DNA of 64,000 nt from Salinicoccus sp. Bachu38 (GTDB taxonomy: Bacteria; Bacillota; Bacilli; Staphylococcales; Salinicoccaceae), in assembly GCF_038561955.2 (NCBI RefSeq), contig NZ_CP138333.2, positions 2,480,001-2,544,000 of the forward strand, in the 5' to 3' direction. Positions 21,532-31,949 of the stretch are shown here, one piece after another (position 1 is the stretch's first letter; the number at the start of each line of letters is the position of its first letter). A program made the position numbers and the translations under genes. Under the pieces are notes generated by a model. That model did no database searches and was not told where the DNA came from. It saw only the letters and a list, made by a program, of their open reading frames with translations.

Positions 21532-22014
21532 TTATTCCTCCACTTTTTCAATTAGAACTACCGCTTCAGAAGCGATGCCTTCGCCCCTGCCTGTAAAACC
21601 GAGTTTTTCCGTAGTTGTCGCTTTAATATTAACATTCGAAAGGTCCGTCTTCAAAAGGGAGGCGGCAACATTCCGCATATCGTCGATATGCGGCCTGAAT
21701 TTGGGGCGTTCCGCCATGATGACCGCATCCATGTTCCCTATCCTGTACCCTTTTTTGGACATCATCTCCACCACTTCTGCAAGCAGCAATTTGGAGTCCA
21801 TGTCCTTGAACGCCGCGTCCGTATCAGGGAAGAATTTGCCGATGTCCCCGAGCGCCAGTGCGCCAAGGATGGCGTCCGCCATCGTATGGAGCAGTACGTC
21901 CGCATCCGAGTGCCCCCTGAGACCCCGGTCATAGGGGATCTCGATGCCGCCGATGATCAGTGGCCGGCCTTCTTCAAACGCATGGACATCAAATCCGTGA
22001 CCGATTCTGAACAT
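21532..22014 (-). CDS. ispF: 2-C-methyl-D-erythritol 2,4-cyclodiphosphate synthase
   Basis: Fifth step of the MEP isoprenoid pathway, 160 residues. The zinc-binding RIGHGFDVH motif stands at the N-terminus, with [21 protein letters not shown] and the C-terminal [20 protein letters not shown] 22014 is preferred because AAGGGAG lies eight bases upstream; an in-frame GTG at 22023 overlaps that site. It is coupled to ispD. S. aureus lacks this pathway, so its presence is informative. Confidence 0.95.
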   Translation of the reverse strand: MFRIGHGFDVHAFEEGRPLIIGGIEIPYDRGLRGHSDADVLLHTMADAILGALALGDIGKFFPDTDAAFKDMDSKLLLAEVVEMMSKKGYRIGNMDAVIMAERPKFRPHIDDMRNVAASLLKTDLSNVNIKATTTEKLGFTGRGEGIASEAVVLIEKVEE

Positions 22015-22015
22015 G

Positions 22016-22693
22016 TCATTCACTCCCTTTCTTCACAATGGATTCGGCGACTTTCAGATCCTCTTCAGTCGTTATTTTAATATTATCATAAGTCGATGCT
22101 GTGACGTGGACCCTTTTTCCGAGGGCTTCCACCATCATCGAATCATCCGTTACGGAAAGATCGTTCTCCGCCGCATGACGATAGGCCTGCATGAGCAGAT
22201 CATATTCAAACGCCTGCGGTGTGTGCACGGCGATGACTGACGTCCGGTCGATGGTCTCCTCGACAGCATCACCGGATATGCGCTTCAGGGTGTCTTTCGG
22301 CTTCACGCCGCAGATGGCTGCCTGATGCAATGCTACCGAGGCTTTCAGGCCATCCAGCGTAGCCTGGCTGACGAAGGGCCTGGCTCCATCATGGACAAAC
22401 ACGTATCCTGTCGGCTCCATGGCCTTGAGGACGTTATGGATGCTGTGCTGACGTTCCCTGCCGCCTTCATGGATGCCTTTGACTTTGGCACATCCCTCGA
22501 GCATGCCCCATAGTATATCTATCTCCCCCTTGCGTCCGGCAAGATGGATGGCCTCGCAGTCGGGGTCTTTTTCAAATTTCTCGACGGTCATCCGGATGAC
22601 CGGGGTGTCTCCCAGCCTGATGAAGACCTTATTGTAATTCATGTGCATTCTGCTGCCCATTCCGGCAGCCGGAATTATTACTGTATATTTCAT
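22016..22693 (-). CDS. ispD: 2-C-methyl-D-erythritol 4-phosphate cytidylyltransferase
   Basis: Third step of the MEP pathway, 225 residues. The CTP-binding N-terminus is [11 protein letters not shown], with [10 protein letters not shown] near residue 103 and a [14 protein letters not shown] segment near residue 150. It overlaps the yacL stop (ATGA type) and is followed directly by ispF. The usual KQ after the glycine-rich loop is NKV here, a mild deviation. Confidence 0.93.
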   Translation of the reverse strand: MKYTVIIPAAGMGSRMHMNYNKVFIRLGDTPVIRMTVEKFEKDPDCEAIHLAGRKGEIDILWGMLEGCAKVKGIHEGGRERQHSIHNVLKAMEPTGYVFVHDGARPFVSQATLDGLKASVALHQAAICGVKPKDTLKRISGDAVEETIDRTSVIAVHTPQAFEYDLLMQAYRHAAENDLSVTDDSMMVEALGKRVHVTASTYDNIKITTEEDLKVAESIVKKGSE

Positions 22694-23745
22694 TTCTTTC
22701 TCACTTTCCTCGCGAATACGATGCGTCCGGAATTCGTCTGGAGCACACTTACCACTTCTACTTTGGTGGTTTTATTTATAAGGGATCTCCCCTCTTCAAC
22801 CACAACCATCGTACCATCTTCAAGGTAACCGACACCCTGGTTCTCCTCTTTGCCCGCCTTCGAGATCAGCAGATCGAAAATGTCGCCCTGGATGACGACA
22901 ACCTTTATTGCATCGGACAGCTGGTTTACATTGAGGACCTGGATCTGATGCAGCTGACATACCTTGTTCAGGTTGTAGTCGGTGGTGATGATGGCGCCCT
23001 GTTCAGCTTTTGCAACTTCAATCAGCTGATGATCGACATCAAGCTTGTCGTAATCGACCGGCATGATGGTAACATTCTCGCTCTGCTCCTGCAGGGCATT
23101 CAGCATATCCAGCCCCCTCTGACCCTTGTCCCTTTTGATGGGGTCTGTAGCGTCGGCAATGAGCTGGAGTTCATCCAGTACGAACTGCGGGATGACGAGT
23201 TCCCCCTCGATGAATCCGGTCTTTGCCACATCCACGATCCTGCCGTCGATGATGGCGCTCGTATCGAGAAACTTCCGCGGGATCTTCCTCTCATCCTCCT
23301 GGGATTTCGAGAAATTGCCGGGCAGGAAATCGAGGACTTCACTGAACTTCTTGAGTCCGATCTGAAACCCGAGATACCCCAGTATCACAGCCAGTATGAA
23401 CGGGAAGATATCGCCGATCAGTGGAATGTCGATCGCGTTGATCAATAGGGAAATTAAGACAGCAATTAAAAGACCGATGATCATTCCCAATGTGGCGGAT
23501 GCAATCTCCGCAAGGCTGCGGTTCAGAATCAGGACTTCACCCCTCCGGATCAGCGACTCGACTTTCGACACCGTCCACAGGAAAAGGAGAAGGAACAGCA
23601 GGAGTCCGGCCAAACCATGCACCAGTACATTATCAAGGACCAGCGGCAAATCGACCGGAAGCACCTGGAAGAGGATCGGCATCAGCCAGACGCCGAGCGA
23701 AACCCCGATAAGTACATACAAAATATACAACAGATACTTCAACAT
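22690..23745 (-). CDS. PIN/TRAM-domain membrane protein, YacL type
   Basis: Protein of 351 residues. About four hydrophobic segments occupy residues 1-135. A PIN nuclease-like domain follows (LDTSAIIDGRIVDVAKTGF, then the acidic IITTDYNLNKVC), and a C-terminal TRAM RNA-binding domain begins near residue 285. Conserved next to radA and ispDF in Firmicutes; the cellular substrate is not established. A GGAGGTG site lies six bases before the ATG. Confidence 0.88.
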   Translation of the reverse strand: MLKYLLYILYVLIGVSLGVWLMPILFQVLPVDLPLVLDNVLVHGLAGLLLFLLLFLWTVSKVESLIRRGEVLILNRSLAEIASATLGMIIGLLIAVLISLLINAIDIPLIGDIFPFILAVILGYLGFQIGLKKFSEVLDFLPGNFSKSQEDERKIPRKFLDTSAIIDGRIVDVAKTGFIEGELVIPQFVLDELQLIADATDPIKRDKGQRGLDMLNALQEQSENVTIMPVDYDKLDVDHQLIEVAKAEQGAIITTDYNLNKVCQLHQIQVLNVNQLSDAIKVVVIQGDIFDLLISKAGKEENQGVGYLEDGTMVVVEEGRSLINKTTKVEVVSVLQTNSGRIVFARKVRKK

Positions 23746-23760
23746 GAATATTCACCTCCC

Positions 23761-25134
23761 CTACTTTGTAATTGCGACTTTCAGCGCATCCCTCAAGGTG
23801 CGGACGCTGATGACTTCGATGCCTTCCGGCACCTCCAATCCACTCATATTCGACGCCGGAATGATTGCACGGTTGAAACCGAGCTTCGCCGCCTCCTGGA
23901 GTCTCTGTTCTATCTTGGTGACCCGCCTGACCTCACCCGTAAGTCCGACTTCACCGATGAAGCAGTCATCGCCTCTGACCTGGGCGGCCTTGAAGCTTGA
24001 AGCGATGCTGACGATGACACTGAGGTCGACTGCCGGCTCATCCAGACGCACGCCCCCCGCCACTTTGATGTAGGCGTCATGCTGCTGCATGAGCAGGCCT
24101 TCGCTCTTCTCGAGCACCGCCATCAGCAGGGAGAGCCGGTTTTGATCGATGCCTGTGGCCATGCGCCGCGGATTATGGAAATGCGTCGGCGTGACGAGTG
24201 CCTGGACTTCAACCAGCAGGGCCCGTGTCCCTTCCATGGTAGCCACGATGGCCGAACCCGGAGTGTTCTTCGAGCGCTCCTCCAGGAATATTTCCGAAGG
24301 GTTGAGCACTTCCTTCAGCCCTTCGCTCTTCATCTCGAACATGCCCATTTCATTCGTCGATCCGAAGCGGTTCTTGACTGCCCGGAGCATGCGATACGTA
24401 TGGTGCTGATCCCCTTCGAAATAAAGTACCGTATCCACCATATGCTCGAGCATCCTTGGTCCGGCAATCTGCCCCTCCTTGGTCACGTGACCGACGATGA
24501 AGGTTGCGACATTGCCGCTTTTCGCGATATTCATCAGGCTCTGTGTACACTCCCGCACCTGGGAGACACTGCCGGGAGCACTGGTCACATCAGGATTGTA
24601 TATGGTCTGGATGGAGTCGATGATCAGGAAATCCGGATCCAGCTGTTTTATTTCATCATGGATGTAGAAAAGGTTTGTCTCGCTATAGACGTTCAGCCGA
24701 TCACTCCCTTCAGTCAGCCGGTCCGCGCGCAACTTGATCTGTTCCAGTGATTCCTCACCGGAGACATACAGCACTTCGTGATTCTGGGATAGAGTCAGGG
24801 CCGTCTGCAGAAGTATCGTCGACTTCCCGATGCCAGGGTCCCCGCCAATCAGGATCAGGGATCCATCGACGATGCCGCCACCAAGGACCCGGTCGAACTC
24901 GCCGCTCTGCGTCAGCGTCCTCGGCGTGTTGCTCTTGTTTACACGTTCAAGCTTCCGGCTGCGCTGGCGGCCTTCCGCTTCGGGCTTGCCGAATGTTCCC
25001 CTGCCCTTCGTCTCCTTATGAACCAGCTTCTCTTCCATCTGGTTCCATGCACCGCAGTTTGGACATTTGCCCATCCATTTGGGCGATTCATGTCCGCATG
25101 CCATGCACTCGAAAATATTTTTCGTTTTTGCCAT
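23761..25134 (-). CDS. radA: DNA repair protein RadA
   Basis: Branch-migration helicase of recombination, 457 residues. It has the N-terminal zinc finger CMACG...CPNCG, the Walker A motif [10 protein letters not shown] near residue 97, the RadA-specific KNRFGS motif near residue 256 and a C-terminal Lon-like domain. It lies 144 bases after the clpC terminator, has its own predicted promoter, and leads into yacL after 15 bases. Confidence 0.95.
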   Translation of the reverse strand: MAKTKNIFECMACGHESPKWMGKCPNCGAWNQMEEKLVHKETKGRGTFGKPEAEGRQRSRKLERVNKSNTPRTLTQSGEFDRVLGGGIVDGSLILIGGDPGIGKSTILLQTALTLSQNHEVLYVSGEESLEQIKLRADRLTEGSDRLNVYSETNLFYIHDEIKQLDPDFLIIDSIQTIYNPDVTSAPGSVSQVRECTQSLMNIAKSGNVATFIVGHVTKEGQIAGPRMLEHMVDTVLYFEGDQHHTYRMLRAVKNRFGSTNEMGMFEMKSEGLKEVLNPSEIFLEERSKNTPGSAIVATMEGTRALLVEVQALVTPTHFHNPRRMATGIDQNRLSLLMAVLEKSEGLLMQQHDAYIKVAGGVRLDEPAVDLSVIVSIASSFKAAQVRGDDCFIGEVGLTGEVRRVTKIEQRLQEAAKLGFNRAIIPASNMSGLEVPEGIEVISVRTLRDALKVAITK

Positions 25135-25172
25135 GTTTAGAGACTCTCCTGTACTTTGAATTTATTATTAAT

Positions 25173-25201
25173 ATTGTATAACTATTACCTGTGATTTTAA
25201 A
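25173..25201 (-). promoter_or_regulatory. Candidate promoter of radA
   Basis: TTTAAA (25201-25196), a 17-base spacer and TACAAT (25178-25173) on the minus strand, about 40 bases before the radA ATG and just after the clpC terminator. The -35 is weak. Confidence 0.55.
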
Positions 25202-25237
25202 GCGGTAACCTCGTAGGCGCCCTATGCGTACATGTAG

Positions 25238-25266
25238 AAAAAGCCGGGATGGTTTCCCATCCCGGC
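25238..25266 (-). terminator. Terminator of the ctsR-mcsA-mcsB-clpC operon
   Basis: A perfect 10-base-pair stem GCCGGGATGG/CCATCCCGGC with a GAAA tetraloop, followed by five Ts on the minus strand, 12 bases after the clpC stop. Confidence 0.93.
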
Positions 25267-25278
25267 ATGCCACTCCTT

Positions 25279-27717
25279 CTATTCTACTGCAACTTTGTCT
25301 TTCGTGCTTACACTGAATTCGTCATCCTTGTAGTCGATTGTGACGACTCTGCCTTCGAGTTCGTTACCGGAAAGCAGGGATTCACTGAGCGTGTCTTCGA
25401 TATGACGCTGGATGGAGCGGGCGAGTGGACGCGCACCATATTCCGGATCATATCCTTCCTCTGCAATCTTCTCGGTGGCCGACTCGGTGACTTCAAGATG
25501 AATATCCTGGTTGCTCAAGCGCTGTGTCAACTGGTTGATCATGAGCGTCACAATCTCTTTGAGATGTTCTTTTTCCAGGCTGTGGAAGACGATGATGTCA
25601 TCCACACGGTTGATGAATTCCGGACGGAAGCTGTTCTTCAGCTCCTTCATCATCGTATTTCTGATCGTGTCGTAGTCCTGGGACTGCGTCGTTGTACCGA
25701 AGCCTGCAAATTTATTGTCCCTGAGCTCCTGGGCACCGACGTTCGATGTCATGACGATGATCGTGTTCCTGAAGTCGACGGTACGTCCATTGGAGTCTGT
25801 CAGACGTCCGTCATCCAATACTTGCAGAAGCATGTTGAAGACGTCCGGGTGAGCCTTCTCGATTTCATCGAAAAGTACGAGTGAATAAGGTTTCCTTCTC
25901 ACTTTTTCCGTAAGCTGGCCACCATCATCATATCCGACATAGCCCGGTGGTGAACCGACGAGACGGGAGACGGAATGCTTCTCCATGTACTCACTCATGT
26001 CGACGCGGATCATCGCATCCTCTTCCCCAAACATCGCTTCACTGAGTGCTCTGGCAAGTTCTGTCTTACCGACACCCGTCGGGCCGAGGAAGATGAAGCT
26101 GCCGATTGGACGCTTCGGATTCTTGAGCCCGGCACGTGCCCTTCTGACCGCTTTCGAGATCGAAGCCACAGCATCCTCCTGGCCGATGACACGGTCATGC
26201 AGGATGGACTCGAGGTTCATCAGCCTCTCCGACTCGTCCTCTGCGATTTTGGACAGCGGGATGCCTGTGATGCTGCTGATGACCAGTTCGATGTCACTTC
26301 TGGTCACCGACTGTGATGCCTGTCCCTGTTCCTTCTTCCAGTTATCTTCGCGTTTTTTAAGTTCGGTTTCAAGTTTCGTCTGCTGATCCCTATAGTTCGC
26401 CGCCGCTTCGAACTCCTGGCTCTGTACGGCTGCATCCTTCTCCTTCTTGATTGCTTCGAGCTTGCCCTCAAGATCTTTCAGGTCCGGCGGGGATGTGTAG
26501 CTTCTGAGCCTGACTTTGGAGGACGCTTCATCAATCAGGTCGATCGCCTTGTCCGGCAGGAACCTGTCCTGGACATAACGGTCGCTCATGACTGCCGCCG
26601 CTTCCAGCGCTTCGTCCGTGATGGTGATCCTGTGGTGGGCTTCGTAGCGGTCACGGAGACCCCTCAGAATCAGTATCGCATCTTCGACATTCGGCTCATC
26701 CACCTGTACAGGCTGGAAACGGCGCTCCAGTGCCGCATCCTTTTCGATGTGCTTGCGGTATTCATCAAGCGTCGTCGCCCCGATGCACTGCAGTTCCCCA
26801 CGTGCAAGCGCAGGCTTCAGGATGTTGGATGCATCGATTGCGCCTTCGGCGCCACCGGCCCCGATCAGCGTGTGCAATTCATCGATGAACAGCACGACGT
26901 TGCCGGCCTTGTGGATTTCCTCCATGACCTTCTTCATGCGTTCTTCGAATTCACCACGGTACTTCGTACCTGCCACAACGGTTCCCATGTCCAGTGACAT
27001 GACACGCTTGTCCTTCAGTGTTTCCGGCACTTCATTTTTGATGATCGCCTGTGCAAGGCCTTCGGCAATCGCCGTCTTGCCGACACCAGGTTCACCAATC
27101 AGTACCGGGTTGTTCTTCGTCCTTCTGCTCAGCACTTCAATCACGCGGGTGATCTCCTTGGACCTGCCGATGACCGGGTCGAGCATTTCATCACGGGCAA
27201 TCTGCGTAAGGTCGCGTGCCAGTGAATCCAGGGTTGGTGTATTGTGATCCTTTTTCATGCCGTCCTTCTGCTGGAACGACTCGGGGTTGCCGAGCATCTT
27301 GATGACTGCAGCACGGGCCTTCGTAATGTTCAGGTCGAGATTGGACAGCACACGTGCGGCCACACCTTCACTCTCCCTGATCAGGCCGAGCAGGAGATGC
27401 TCCGTCCCCACGAAATTATGGTGGAGCTTGCGTGCTTCATCCATTGACAGCTCGATGACCTTCTTCGCTCTCGGCGTGTAGTGGATGGATGAGGAAGGTT
27501 CGCTGCCTTCGTTGATCAGGTTGAACACTTCCTCCTTCACTTTCTCTTCGGTGATATTGAAGGATTCGAGCACTTTCGCGGCGATCCCTTCATTTTCCTT
27601 CACGAGCCCAAGCAGCAGGTGCTCGGTCCCGATATTCGAATGCTTGAGGTTGATTGCCTCTTCCTGTGCGTAAGCCAGCACTTTTTGCGCTCTTTCAGTC
27701 AGTCTCCCAAATAACAT
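25279..27717 (-). CDS. clpC: ATP-dependent Clp protease ATPase subunit ClpC
   Basis: AAA+ unfoldase of 812 residues that feeds ClpP. It has a double Clp-N domain (residues 1-145), D1 with GEPGVGKT near residue 210, a UVR-containing middle domain ([11 protein letters not shown] near residue 430) and D2 with GPTGVGKT near residue 545. It degrades arginine-phosphorylated proteins marked by McsB. It follows mcsB by one base in the CtsR-controlled operon. Confidence 0.97.
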   Translation of the reverse strand: MLFGRLTERAQKVLAYAQEEAINLKHSNIGTEHLLLGLVKENEGIAAKVLESFNITEEKVKEEVFNLINEGSEPSSSIHYTPRAKKVIELSMDEARKLHHNFVGTEHLLLGLIRESEGVAARVLSNLDLNITKARAAVIKMLGNPESFQQKDGMKKDHNTPTLDSLARDLTQIARDEMLDPVIGRSKEITRVIEVLSRRTKNNPVLIGEPGVGKTAIAEGLAQAIIKNEVPETLKDKRVMSLDMGTVVAGTKYRGEFEERMKKVMEEIHKAGNVVLFIDELHTLIGAGGAEGAIDASNILKPALARGELQCIGATTLDEYRKHIEKDAALERRFQPVQVDEPNVEDAILILRGLRDRYEAHHRITITDEALEAAAVMSDRYVQDRFLPDKAIDLIDEASSKVRLRSYTSPPDLKDLEGKLEAIKKEKDAAVQSQEFEAAANYRDQQTKLETELKKREDNWKKEQGQASQSVTRSDIELVISSITGIPLSKIAEDESERLMNLESILHDRVIGQEDAVASISKAVRRARAGLKNPKRPIGSFIFLGPTGVGKTELARALSEAMFGEEDAMIRVDMSEYMEKHSVSRLVGSPPGYVGYDDGGQLTEKVRRKPYSLVLFDEIEKAHPDVFNMLLQVLDDGRLTDSNGRTVDFRNTIIVMTSNVGAQELRDNKFAGFGTTTQSQDYDTIRNTMMKELKNSFRPEFINRVDDIIVFHSLEKEHLKEIVTLMINQLTQRLSNQDIHLEVTESATEKIAEEGYDPEYGARPLARSIQRHIEDTLSESLLSGNELEGRVVTIDYKDDEFSVSTKDKVAVE

Positions 27718-27718
27718 A

Positions 27719-28747
27719 TTATTCCCCTCCTAATAGTTGTCTCATCAAAGCCGCACGCTCTTCTTCAACAGCATGCTCCAAGGACGTGATCTCTTTATCT
27801 TTTTCATTCAGGCGCATCTTGATGAATGCTGGCTGAATAAGTTGAATCCACTTCTGGAACTGGAAATCCTCATGTTCAATCAGCTTGAGGTCGGTGCCGA
27901 GCTTCAGATCGCTCAGACATTTCGCCGCTTCTTTCAATGGCATCCTGTAGGCATGCTTCAGGAGGCCGTAGGAGCGGTAGACCGAATCCTTCACTTCGAG
28001 AAGATGTTCACTTTCAAGCCATGAGCGCATCTCCATCTCTTCTTCCACAATGCGTTCTTTCAGTTCGTCAAGGTTGTTTATGATCTCTTCTTCCGTCTGC
28101 CCGAGCGTCAGCTGGTTCGACAGCTGGTATATATGACCGAGCGGGACGGACCCTTCTCCATATATACCTCTTAATGTAAAGCCGAAACGGCTCAGATTCG
28201 CAGCCAGCGTCTGGATGCGGCTGCCGAACGTGAGCGCCGGCAGGTGGAGCATCACCGATGCCCGGAGGCCGGTGCCGACGTTTGTCGGGCAGGCGGTAAG
28301 ATAGCCGTATTTTTCGTCAAATGCATAATCGACTTCCGACTCCAGCATATCATCGATCGCGTCCGCTTTTCTATAGAGGTCGATCATCGGGATGCCGACA
28401 CCCATCGTCTGGATGCGCAGGTGATCCTCTTCGTTGACCATGATGGAAACGGATTCGTCTTCACTAATATAACTGAGGAGCCCCCGCTTCGTAAACAATG
28501 GGCTCACCAGATGCTTTTCAACCAGCAGGGCCTTGTCCTCGAACTGGAGGCCATTCATCTCCACACGCCGGTATCCATCCAGTACCGCTTCCAACTTCGC
28601 CAGCACAGGTTCGAGGCCACCATCGTCCTTCATCATGTAGGGGAAGGGGAGATGGCTCACGTTACGGGCCAGCCTGACCCGTGTGGACATTTCAACCGGC
28701 AGTTCCTCGACATCCTGCATCCATGGGCTGATATGGCTATATTCCAT
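27719..28747 (-). CDS. mcsB: Protein arginine kinase McsB
   Basis: Phosphagen-kinase-like protein of 342 residues that phosphorylates arginines on damaged proteins and on CtsR. The ATP-binding STRVRLARN motif is near residue 20 and the catalytic loop [16 protein letters not shown] is near residue 165. The start at MEYSHISPW has AGGTGA five bases upstream and overlaps the end of mcsA by 11 bases; a 13-codon extension inside mcsA is rejected. Confidence 0.95.
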   Translation of the reverse strand: MEYSHISPWMQDVEELPVEMSTRVRLARNVSHLPFPYMMKDDGGLEPVLAKLEAVLDGYRRVEMNGLQFEDKALLVEKHLVSPLFTKRGLLSYISEDESVSIMVNEEDHLRIQTMGVGIPMIDLYRKADAIDDMLESEVDYAFDEKYGYLTACPTNVGTGLRASVMLHLPALTFGSRIQTLAANLSRFGFTLRGIYGEGSVPLGHIYQLSNQLTLGQTEEEIINNLDELKERIVEEEMEMRSWLESEHLLEVKDSVYRSYGLLKHAYRMPLKEAAKCLSDLKLGTDLKLIEHEDFQFQKWIQLIQPAFIKMRLNEKDKEITSLEHAVEEERAALMRQLLGGE

Positions 28748-29255
28748 CACTATCACCTGCCTGTTCCAGCGCTCTGATTTCATCACGCACTACTGCCGCC
28801 TCTTCAAACTCCTGGGTTTCGACAAGCTTTTCAAGCCGGCCCCTCAGCTGCTCGAGCTTTTTCCTCGTTTTCAGATGGGCGCGGGATTTCACCGGCATCT
28901 TCCCGGCATGTTCCGACTGGTGGGCCTGCACCCTGCTGATGATGTCGGCGGCCTGGCTGCCGAAGGTGGCGTAGCAGTCCGGACAGCCGAATTTCCCCAT
29001 CTGTACAATGGTGTTGATGGTGGAGCCGCATGTCCCGCACTGCTTCGGACGCCGCTGCGTCTGCTGCAGGGACGGGTGCTCGGACAGTGACTTGAGCAGC
29101 TTCTGGATGTTGAAGGTATCGTCCGGATAACTGAAATCATTCTCAAACGATGCGTTGGCGCACTGCTCACAAAGAAACTTTTCAGTCTTTTCGAAGCCGT
29201 TGCCCTTTGAGATATGAATGGTTGCTTCTCTTTCGTTGCATGATTCGCATTTCAT
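28737..29255 (-). CDS. mcsA: McsB activator McsA
   Basis: Zinc-finger protein of 172 residues starting MKCESCNEREATIH. Four CxxC pairs are visible (CESC, CEQC, CGTC, CPDC), followed by a C-terminal UVR domain (LEKLVETQEFEEAAVVRDEIRALE). It activates McsB and binds metals in the known system. GGAG lies seven bases before the ATG. It starts four bases after ctsR. Confidence 0.95.
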   Translation of the reverse strand: MKCESCNEREATIHISKGNGFEKTEKFLCEQCANASFENDFSYPDDTFNIQKLLKSLSEHPSLQQTQRRPKQCGTCGSTINTIVQMGKFGCPDCYATFGSQAADIISRVQAHQSEHAGKMPVKSRAHLKTRKKLEQLRGRLEKLVETQEFEEAAVVRDEIRALEQAGDSDGI

Positions 29256-29259
29256 CCAA

Positions 29260-29727
29260 TCACTCCTCAGTGTAGAGAATGACATCAATCACCCTCGTCA
29301 GTATATTCGCACGCAGGCGATCGCGGTATGGCAGGTCGAGCATCAGCGATTCCCTCTCCAGGACCGCATCTATGATTTTCGCTTCTTTCATGGTAATCAC
29401 TTCATTCTCCATCAGCGACTGGACGATATGCTTTGCATTCTGCTGCGAAATGCCATCGCCGATCAGCTGTTTCAGACGCGCCAGATACTCGGATTTGGAA
29501 TGGGTCTCGACCTTGGTGATCCTGATGTATCCGCCACCGCCTCTCTTGCTTTCCACGGTGTAGCCATGTTCGTTGGTGAAACGGGTCTTTATCACATAGT
29601 TCAGCTGTGAGGGGACACAGTCGAATTTCTCTGCGATATGCGCGCGTTTGATTTCCACGACTTCACCGCCGGATTCTTCAATCAGCTGCTTGAGATACTG
29701 TTCGATTATATCCGACATGTTGCGCAT
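29260..29727 (-). CDS. ctsR: Transcriptional repressor CtsR
   Basis: Repressor of clp genes, 155 residues. The N-terminal winged helix MSDIIEQYLKQLIEE...FDCVPSQLNYVIKTRFT and the wing RGGGGYIRI, which senses heat in characterised CtsR proteins, are present. The C-terminal four-helix domain carries McsB-targeted arginines. First gene of ctsR-mcsA-mcsB-clpC, with a perfect CtsR box upstream, so it represses itself. Confidence 0.97.
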   Translation of the reverse strand: MRNMSDIIEQYLKQLIEESGGEVVEIKRAHIAEKFDCVPSQLNYVIKTRFTNEHGYTVESKRGGGGYIRITKVETHSKSEYLARLKQLIGDGISQQNAKHIVQSLMENEVITMKEAKIIDAVLERESLMLDLPYRDRLRANILTRVIDVILYTEE

Positions 29728-29739
29728 TACATCACCCCT

Positions 29740-29756
29740 TTTGACCTTCTTTGACT
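29740..29756 (-). promoter_or_regulatory. CtsR operator
   Basis: On the minus strand AGTCAAAGAAGGTCAAA, an exact match to the tandem heptad consensus (A/G)GTCAAANAN(A/G)GTCAAA. It lies just after the -10 and before the ctsR ribosome binding site, where a bound dimer would block transcription. Confidence 0.95.
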
Positions 29757-29758
29757 AA

Positions 29759-29787
29759 ATTATATATCCTATACTCAAATATGGCAA
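29759..29787 (-). promoter_or_regulatory. Sigma-A promoter of the ctsR operon
   Basis: TTGCCA (29787-29782), a 17-base spacer and TATAAT (29764-29759) on the minus strand, directly before the CtsR box. A CIRCE element is not present. Confidence 0.82.
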
Positions 29788-29818
29788 ATGTAATGTTTTG
29801 CATATCCCCCTTTATTTC

Positions 29819-29832
29819 TGTAAACGTTTGCA
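29819..29832 (+). promoter_or_regulatory. cre-like catabolite repression site before nupC
   Basis: TGTAAACGTTTGCA matches the CcpA consensus TGWAANCGNTNWCA except for one position. It lies 100 bases before nupC, beside two TATAAT boxes (29834-29839 and 29894-29899). CcpA control of nucleoside uptake is plausible but inferred. It also lies upstream of the divergent ctsR promoter. Confidence 0.55.
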
Positions 29833-29931
29833 TTATAATGAATCGGGATGATTTTGTCACATGATTACATATACAGACAATAACGCCATGCTATATAATG
29901 AACACAACTTATCTTTTATGGGGTGAAATTC

Positions 29932-31143
29932 TTGAATATTCTAATGGGTATCATCGGAATCTTATTTACATTCTTCCTTGCATGGCTTGTCAGCAGCAAC
30001 CGCAAGCTCGCTTTCAAAAAATGGAAGAACATTCTGATCCTGCTCGCCATCCAGCTGCTGCTCGCTTTCATACTTCTTTCCACTGGCGCAGGACAGGCTG
30101 TCATCGAATTTCTGGCCACCGGCTTCAACGCACTGCTCGGATTCGCTGCTGAAGGTGTCGCCTTTGTCATGGGTGACCTGACGACACTTGAAGATGGATC
30201 AGCTGCAGATGTATTCTTCTTCAACGTGCTGTTGCCGATCATCGTGATTTCAGCACTGATCGGAATTCTGCAGTTCACCAAAATACTGCCCATGATCATC
30301 CGCGCGCTCGGTTTCCTATTGACCAAAATTACCGGCATGGGATATCTCGAATCCTATAATGGTGCAGCATCCATGATCCTTGGACAATCCGAGGTCTTCA
30401 TTTCACTGAAGAACCAGCTTGCGCACCTGCCAAAACATCGGCTCTACACGCTTTCTGCACAGGCTATGAGTTCGGTTTCACTGTCCATTGTCGGCTCCTA
30501 TATGACAATGCTCGAACCGCAGTATGTCGTTACGGCGATTGTACTCAACCTGTTCGGTACATACGTCATCGTGCACATCCTCAATCCATACGATGTCACC
30601 GAAGCGGAAGATGCTGCAGATGTCGATGACAACCCGGATGCAGGCAAATCGTTCTTCCAGATACTCGGGGACTACATCATGGATGGTGCCAAAGTTGCGA
30701 TGACCGTTGCAGCAATGCTGATCGGTTATATCGCCCTCATCGCCATCCTGAACGAAGCATTCCTGCTCATCCCTGGCATGAACATCACATTCCAGGATGT
30801 ACTCGGCTACATCTTCATGCCGATCGCATTCCTCATCGGAATTCCTTGGGCCGAAGCCCAGCAGGCGGGCAGCCTGATGGCAACAAAGCTGATTACGAAC
30901 GAATTCGTTGCGATGCTCGACTATACGGGTATGGCGGACGAGTTCAGCCGCAAATCCCAGGCGATGATCTCCGTGTTCCTGGTTTCATTCGCCAACTTCT
31001 CAAGCATCGGTATCATCGCGGGCTCCGTCAAAGGGCTGCATAACGAGAGTGGCGACAAAGTGGCGCGGTTTGGCCTGAAGCTCGTATACGGTGCTTCCCT
31101 GGTCAGTGTACTCACAGCCGCAATCGTCGGCTTCTTCGCTTAA
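29932..31143 (+). CDS. nupC: Nucleoside:cation symporter, NupC/CNT family
   Basis: Concentrative nucleoside transporter of 403 residues with about ten hydrophobic segments. It carries the family signatures SYNGAASMILGQSEVFISLKNQ near residue 140, MSSVSLSIVGSYMTM near residue 180 and ISVFLVSFANFSSIGIIAGS near residue 345. The start is TTG, with GGGGTG seven bases upstream; a GTG nine bases earlier is part of that site. In Staphylococcus nupC also neighbours ctsR. Usual substrates are pyrimidine nucleosides and adenosine; specificity cannot be read here. Confidence 0.9.
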   Translation: MNILMGIIGILFTFFLAWLVSSNRKLAFKKWKNILILLAIQLLLAFILLSTGAGQAVIEFLATGFNALLGFAAEGVAFVMGDLTTLEDGSAADVFFFNVLLPIIVISALIGILQFTKILPMIIRALGFLLTKITGMGYLESYNGAASMILGQSEVFISLKNQLAHLPKHRLYTLSAQAMSSVSLSIVGSYMTMLEPQYVVTAIVLNLFGTYVIVHILNPYDVTEAEDAADVDDNPDAGKSFFQILGDYIMDGAKVAMTVAAMLIGYIALIAILNEAFLLIPGMNITFQDVLGYIFMPIAFLIGIPWAEAQQAGSLMATKLITNEFVAMLDYTGMADEFSRKSQAMISVFLVSFANFSSIGIIAGSVKGLHNESGDKVARFGLKLVYGASLVSVLTAAIVGFFA

Positions 31144-31162
31144 TGAAAATGAATGTATAGTT

Positions 31163-31197
31163 AAAGAGATTGGGGTTGCGACCCCAATCTCTTTTTG
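31163..31197. terminator. Bidirectional terminator between nupC and the GNAT gene
   Basis: A 12-base-pair perfect stem AGAGATTGGGGT/ACCCCAATCTCT with a TGCG loop, flanked by A-rich and T-rich runs, serves the convergent nupC and acetyltransferase genes. Confidence 0.92.
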
Positions 31198-31243
31198 TTT
31201 CAAATCATTTTGAGTTGTCTCCCCCTCATCATCCAACTCCATC

Positions 31244-31798
31244 TTAAGTTCGTTCTGCTTCATCCAATACAGGCTGACCAAGGATTTCTTCATCGAAGCG
31301 CTCCGGAATCAGCACTTTACGCATCAACCCATCGACATCACCGTATTCCTGCTCATGTGTGGCGTAGAGCTCATATCCCCGTCTTTCATAAATCCCTTTC
31401 AACCATGGATGGAATTTCAATGATGTGCCCAAAACCACCGCCGGAGCCTTCAGCATATCCCTCAATATTGTTTCTTCTACATATGTGAGAAGCCTGTCTC
31501 CTACACCCTGGCCTTTATACTCCGGTTTTGTTGCGAACCACCAGACAAATGGGTAACCGGAAATCGAAATCCCTTCGTCCCAGGGAAATCTGATCGTTAT
31601 CGTTGAAATGATTTCACCATCACGTTCCAGTACATATGCTGTAGAGTGCGTTATATTATTAGACACATCTTCCAGGTCCACATTAACCGAGGGCCATTCT
31701 ATGCCCAGTTCTTTAAGTGGTTCAAATGCACGCTTCATCAAATCCAGAAATTCTTCAGCATCCTCTTTTACAGCCACTCTGATAATATCTTCGGACAT
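31244..31798 (-). CDS. GNAT family N-acetyltransferase
   Basis: Protein of 184 residues with one GNAT fold. The acetyl-CoA-binding loop KGQGVGDRLL is near residue 95, preceded by the beta-bulge strand YPFVWWFATKP. GGAGGG lies before the ATG. The substrate is unknown. It stands alone between convergent nupC and the divergent phosphoesterase gene, so context gives no clue. Confidence 0.82.
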   Translation of the reverse strand: MSEDIIRVAVKEDAEEFLDLMKRAFEPLKELGIEWPSVNVDLEDVSNNITHSTAYVLERDGEIISTITIRFPWDEGISISGYPFVWWFATKPEYKGQGVGDRLLTYVEETILRDMLKAPAVVLGTSLKFHPWLKGIYERRGYELYATHEQEYGDVDGLMRKVLIPERFDEEILGQPVLDEAERT

Positions 31799-31949
31799 TG
31801 TCTCCCTCCATCCATTTAATTCATATTCACTAACTAGGAATATTTTACAGTATATCTTTCCATCAGATTGTGGTCAACCCGATTGTTAAAATGGCATTTG
31901 AAATTCAGGATGATAGAATTGATATAAAATAAATGTGATGGAGAGAATG

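Noticed and set aside
29700-29800. CIRCE element before ctsR
   Set aside because: No TTAGCACTC-N9-GAGTGCTAA inverted repeat is present; only the CtsR box was found.
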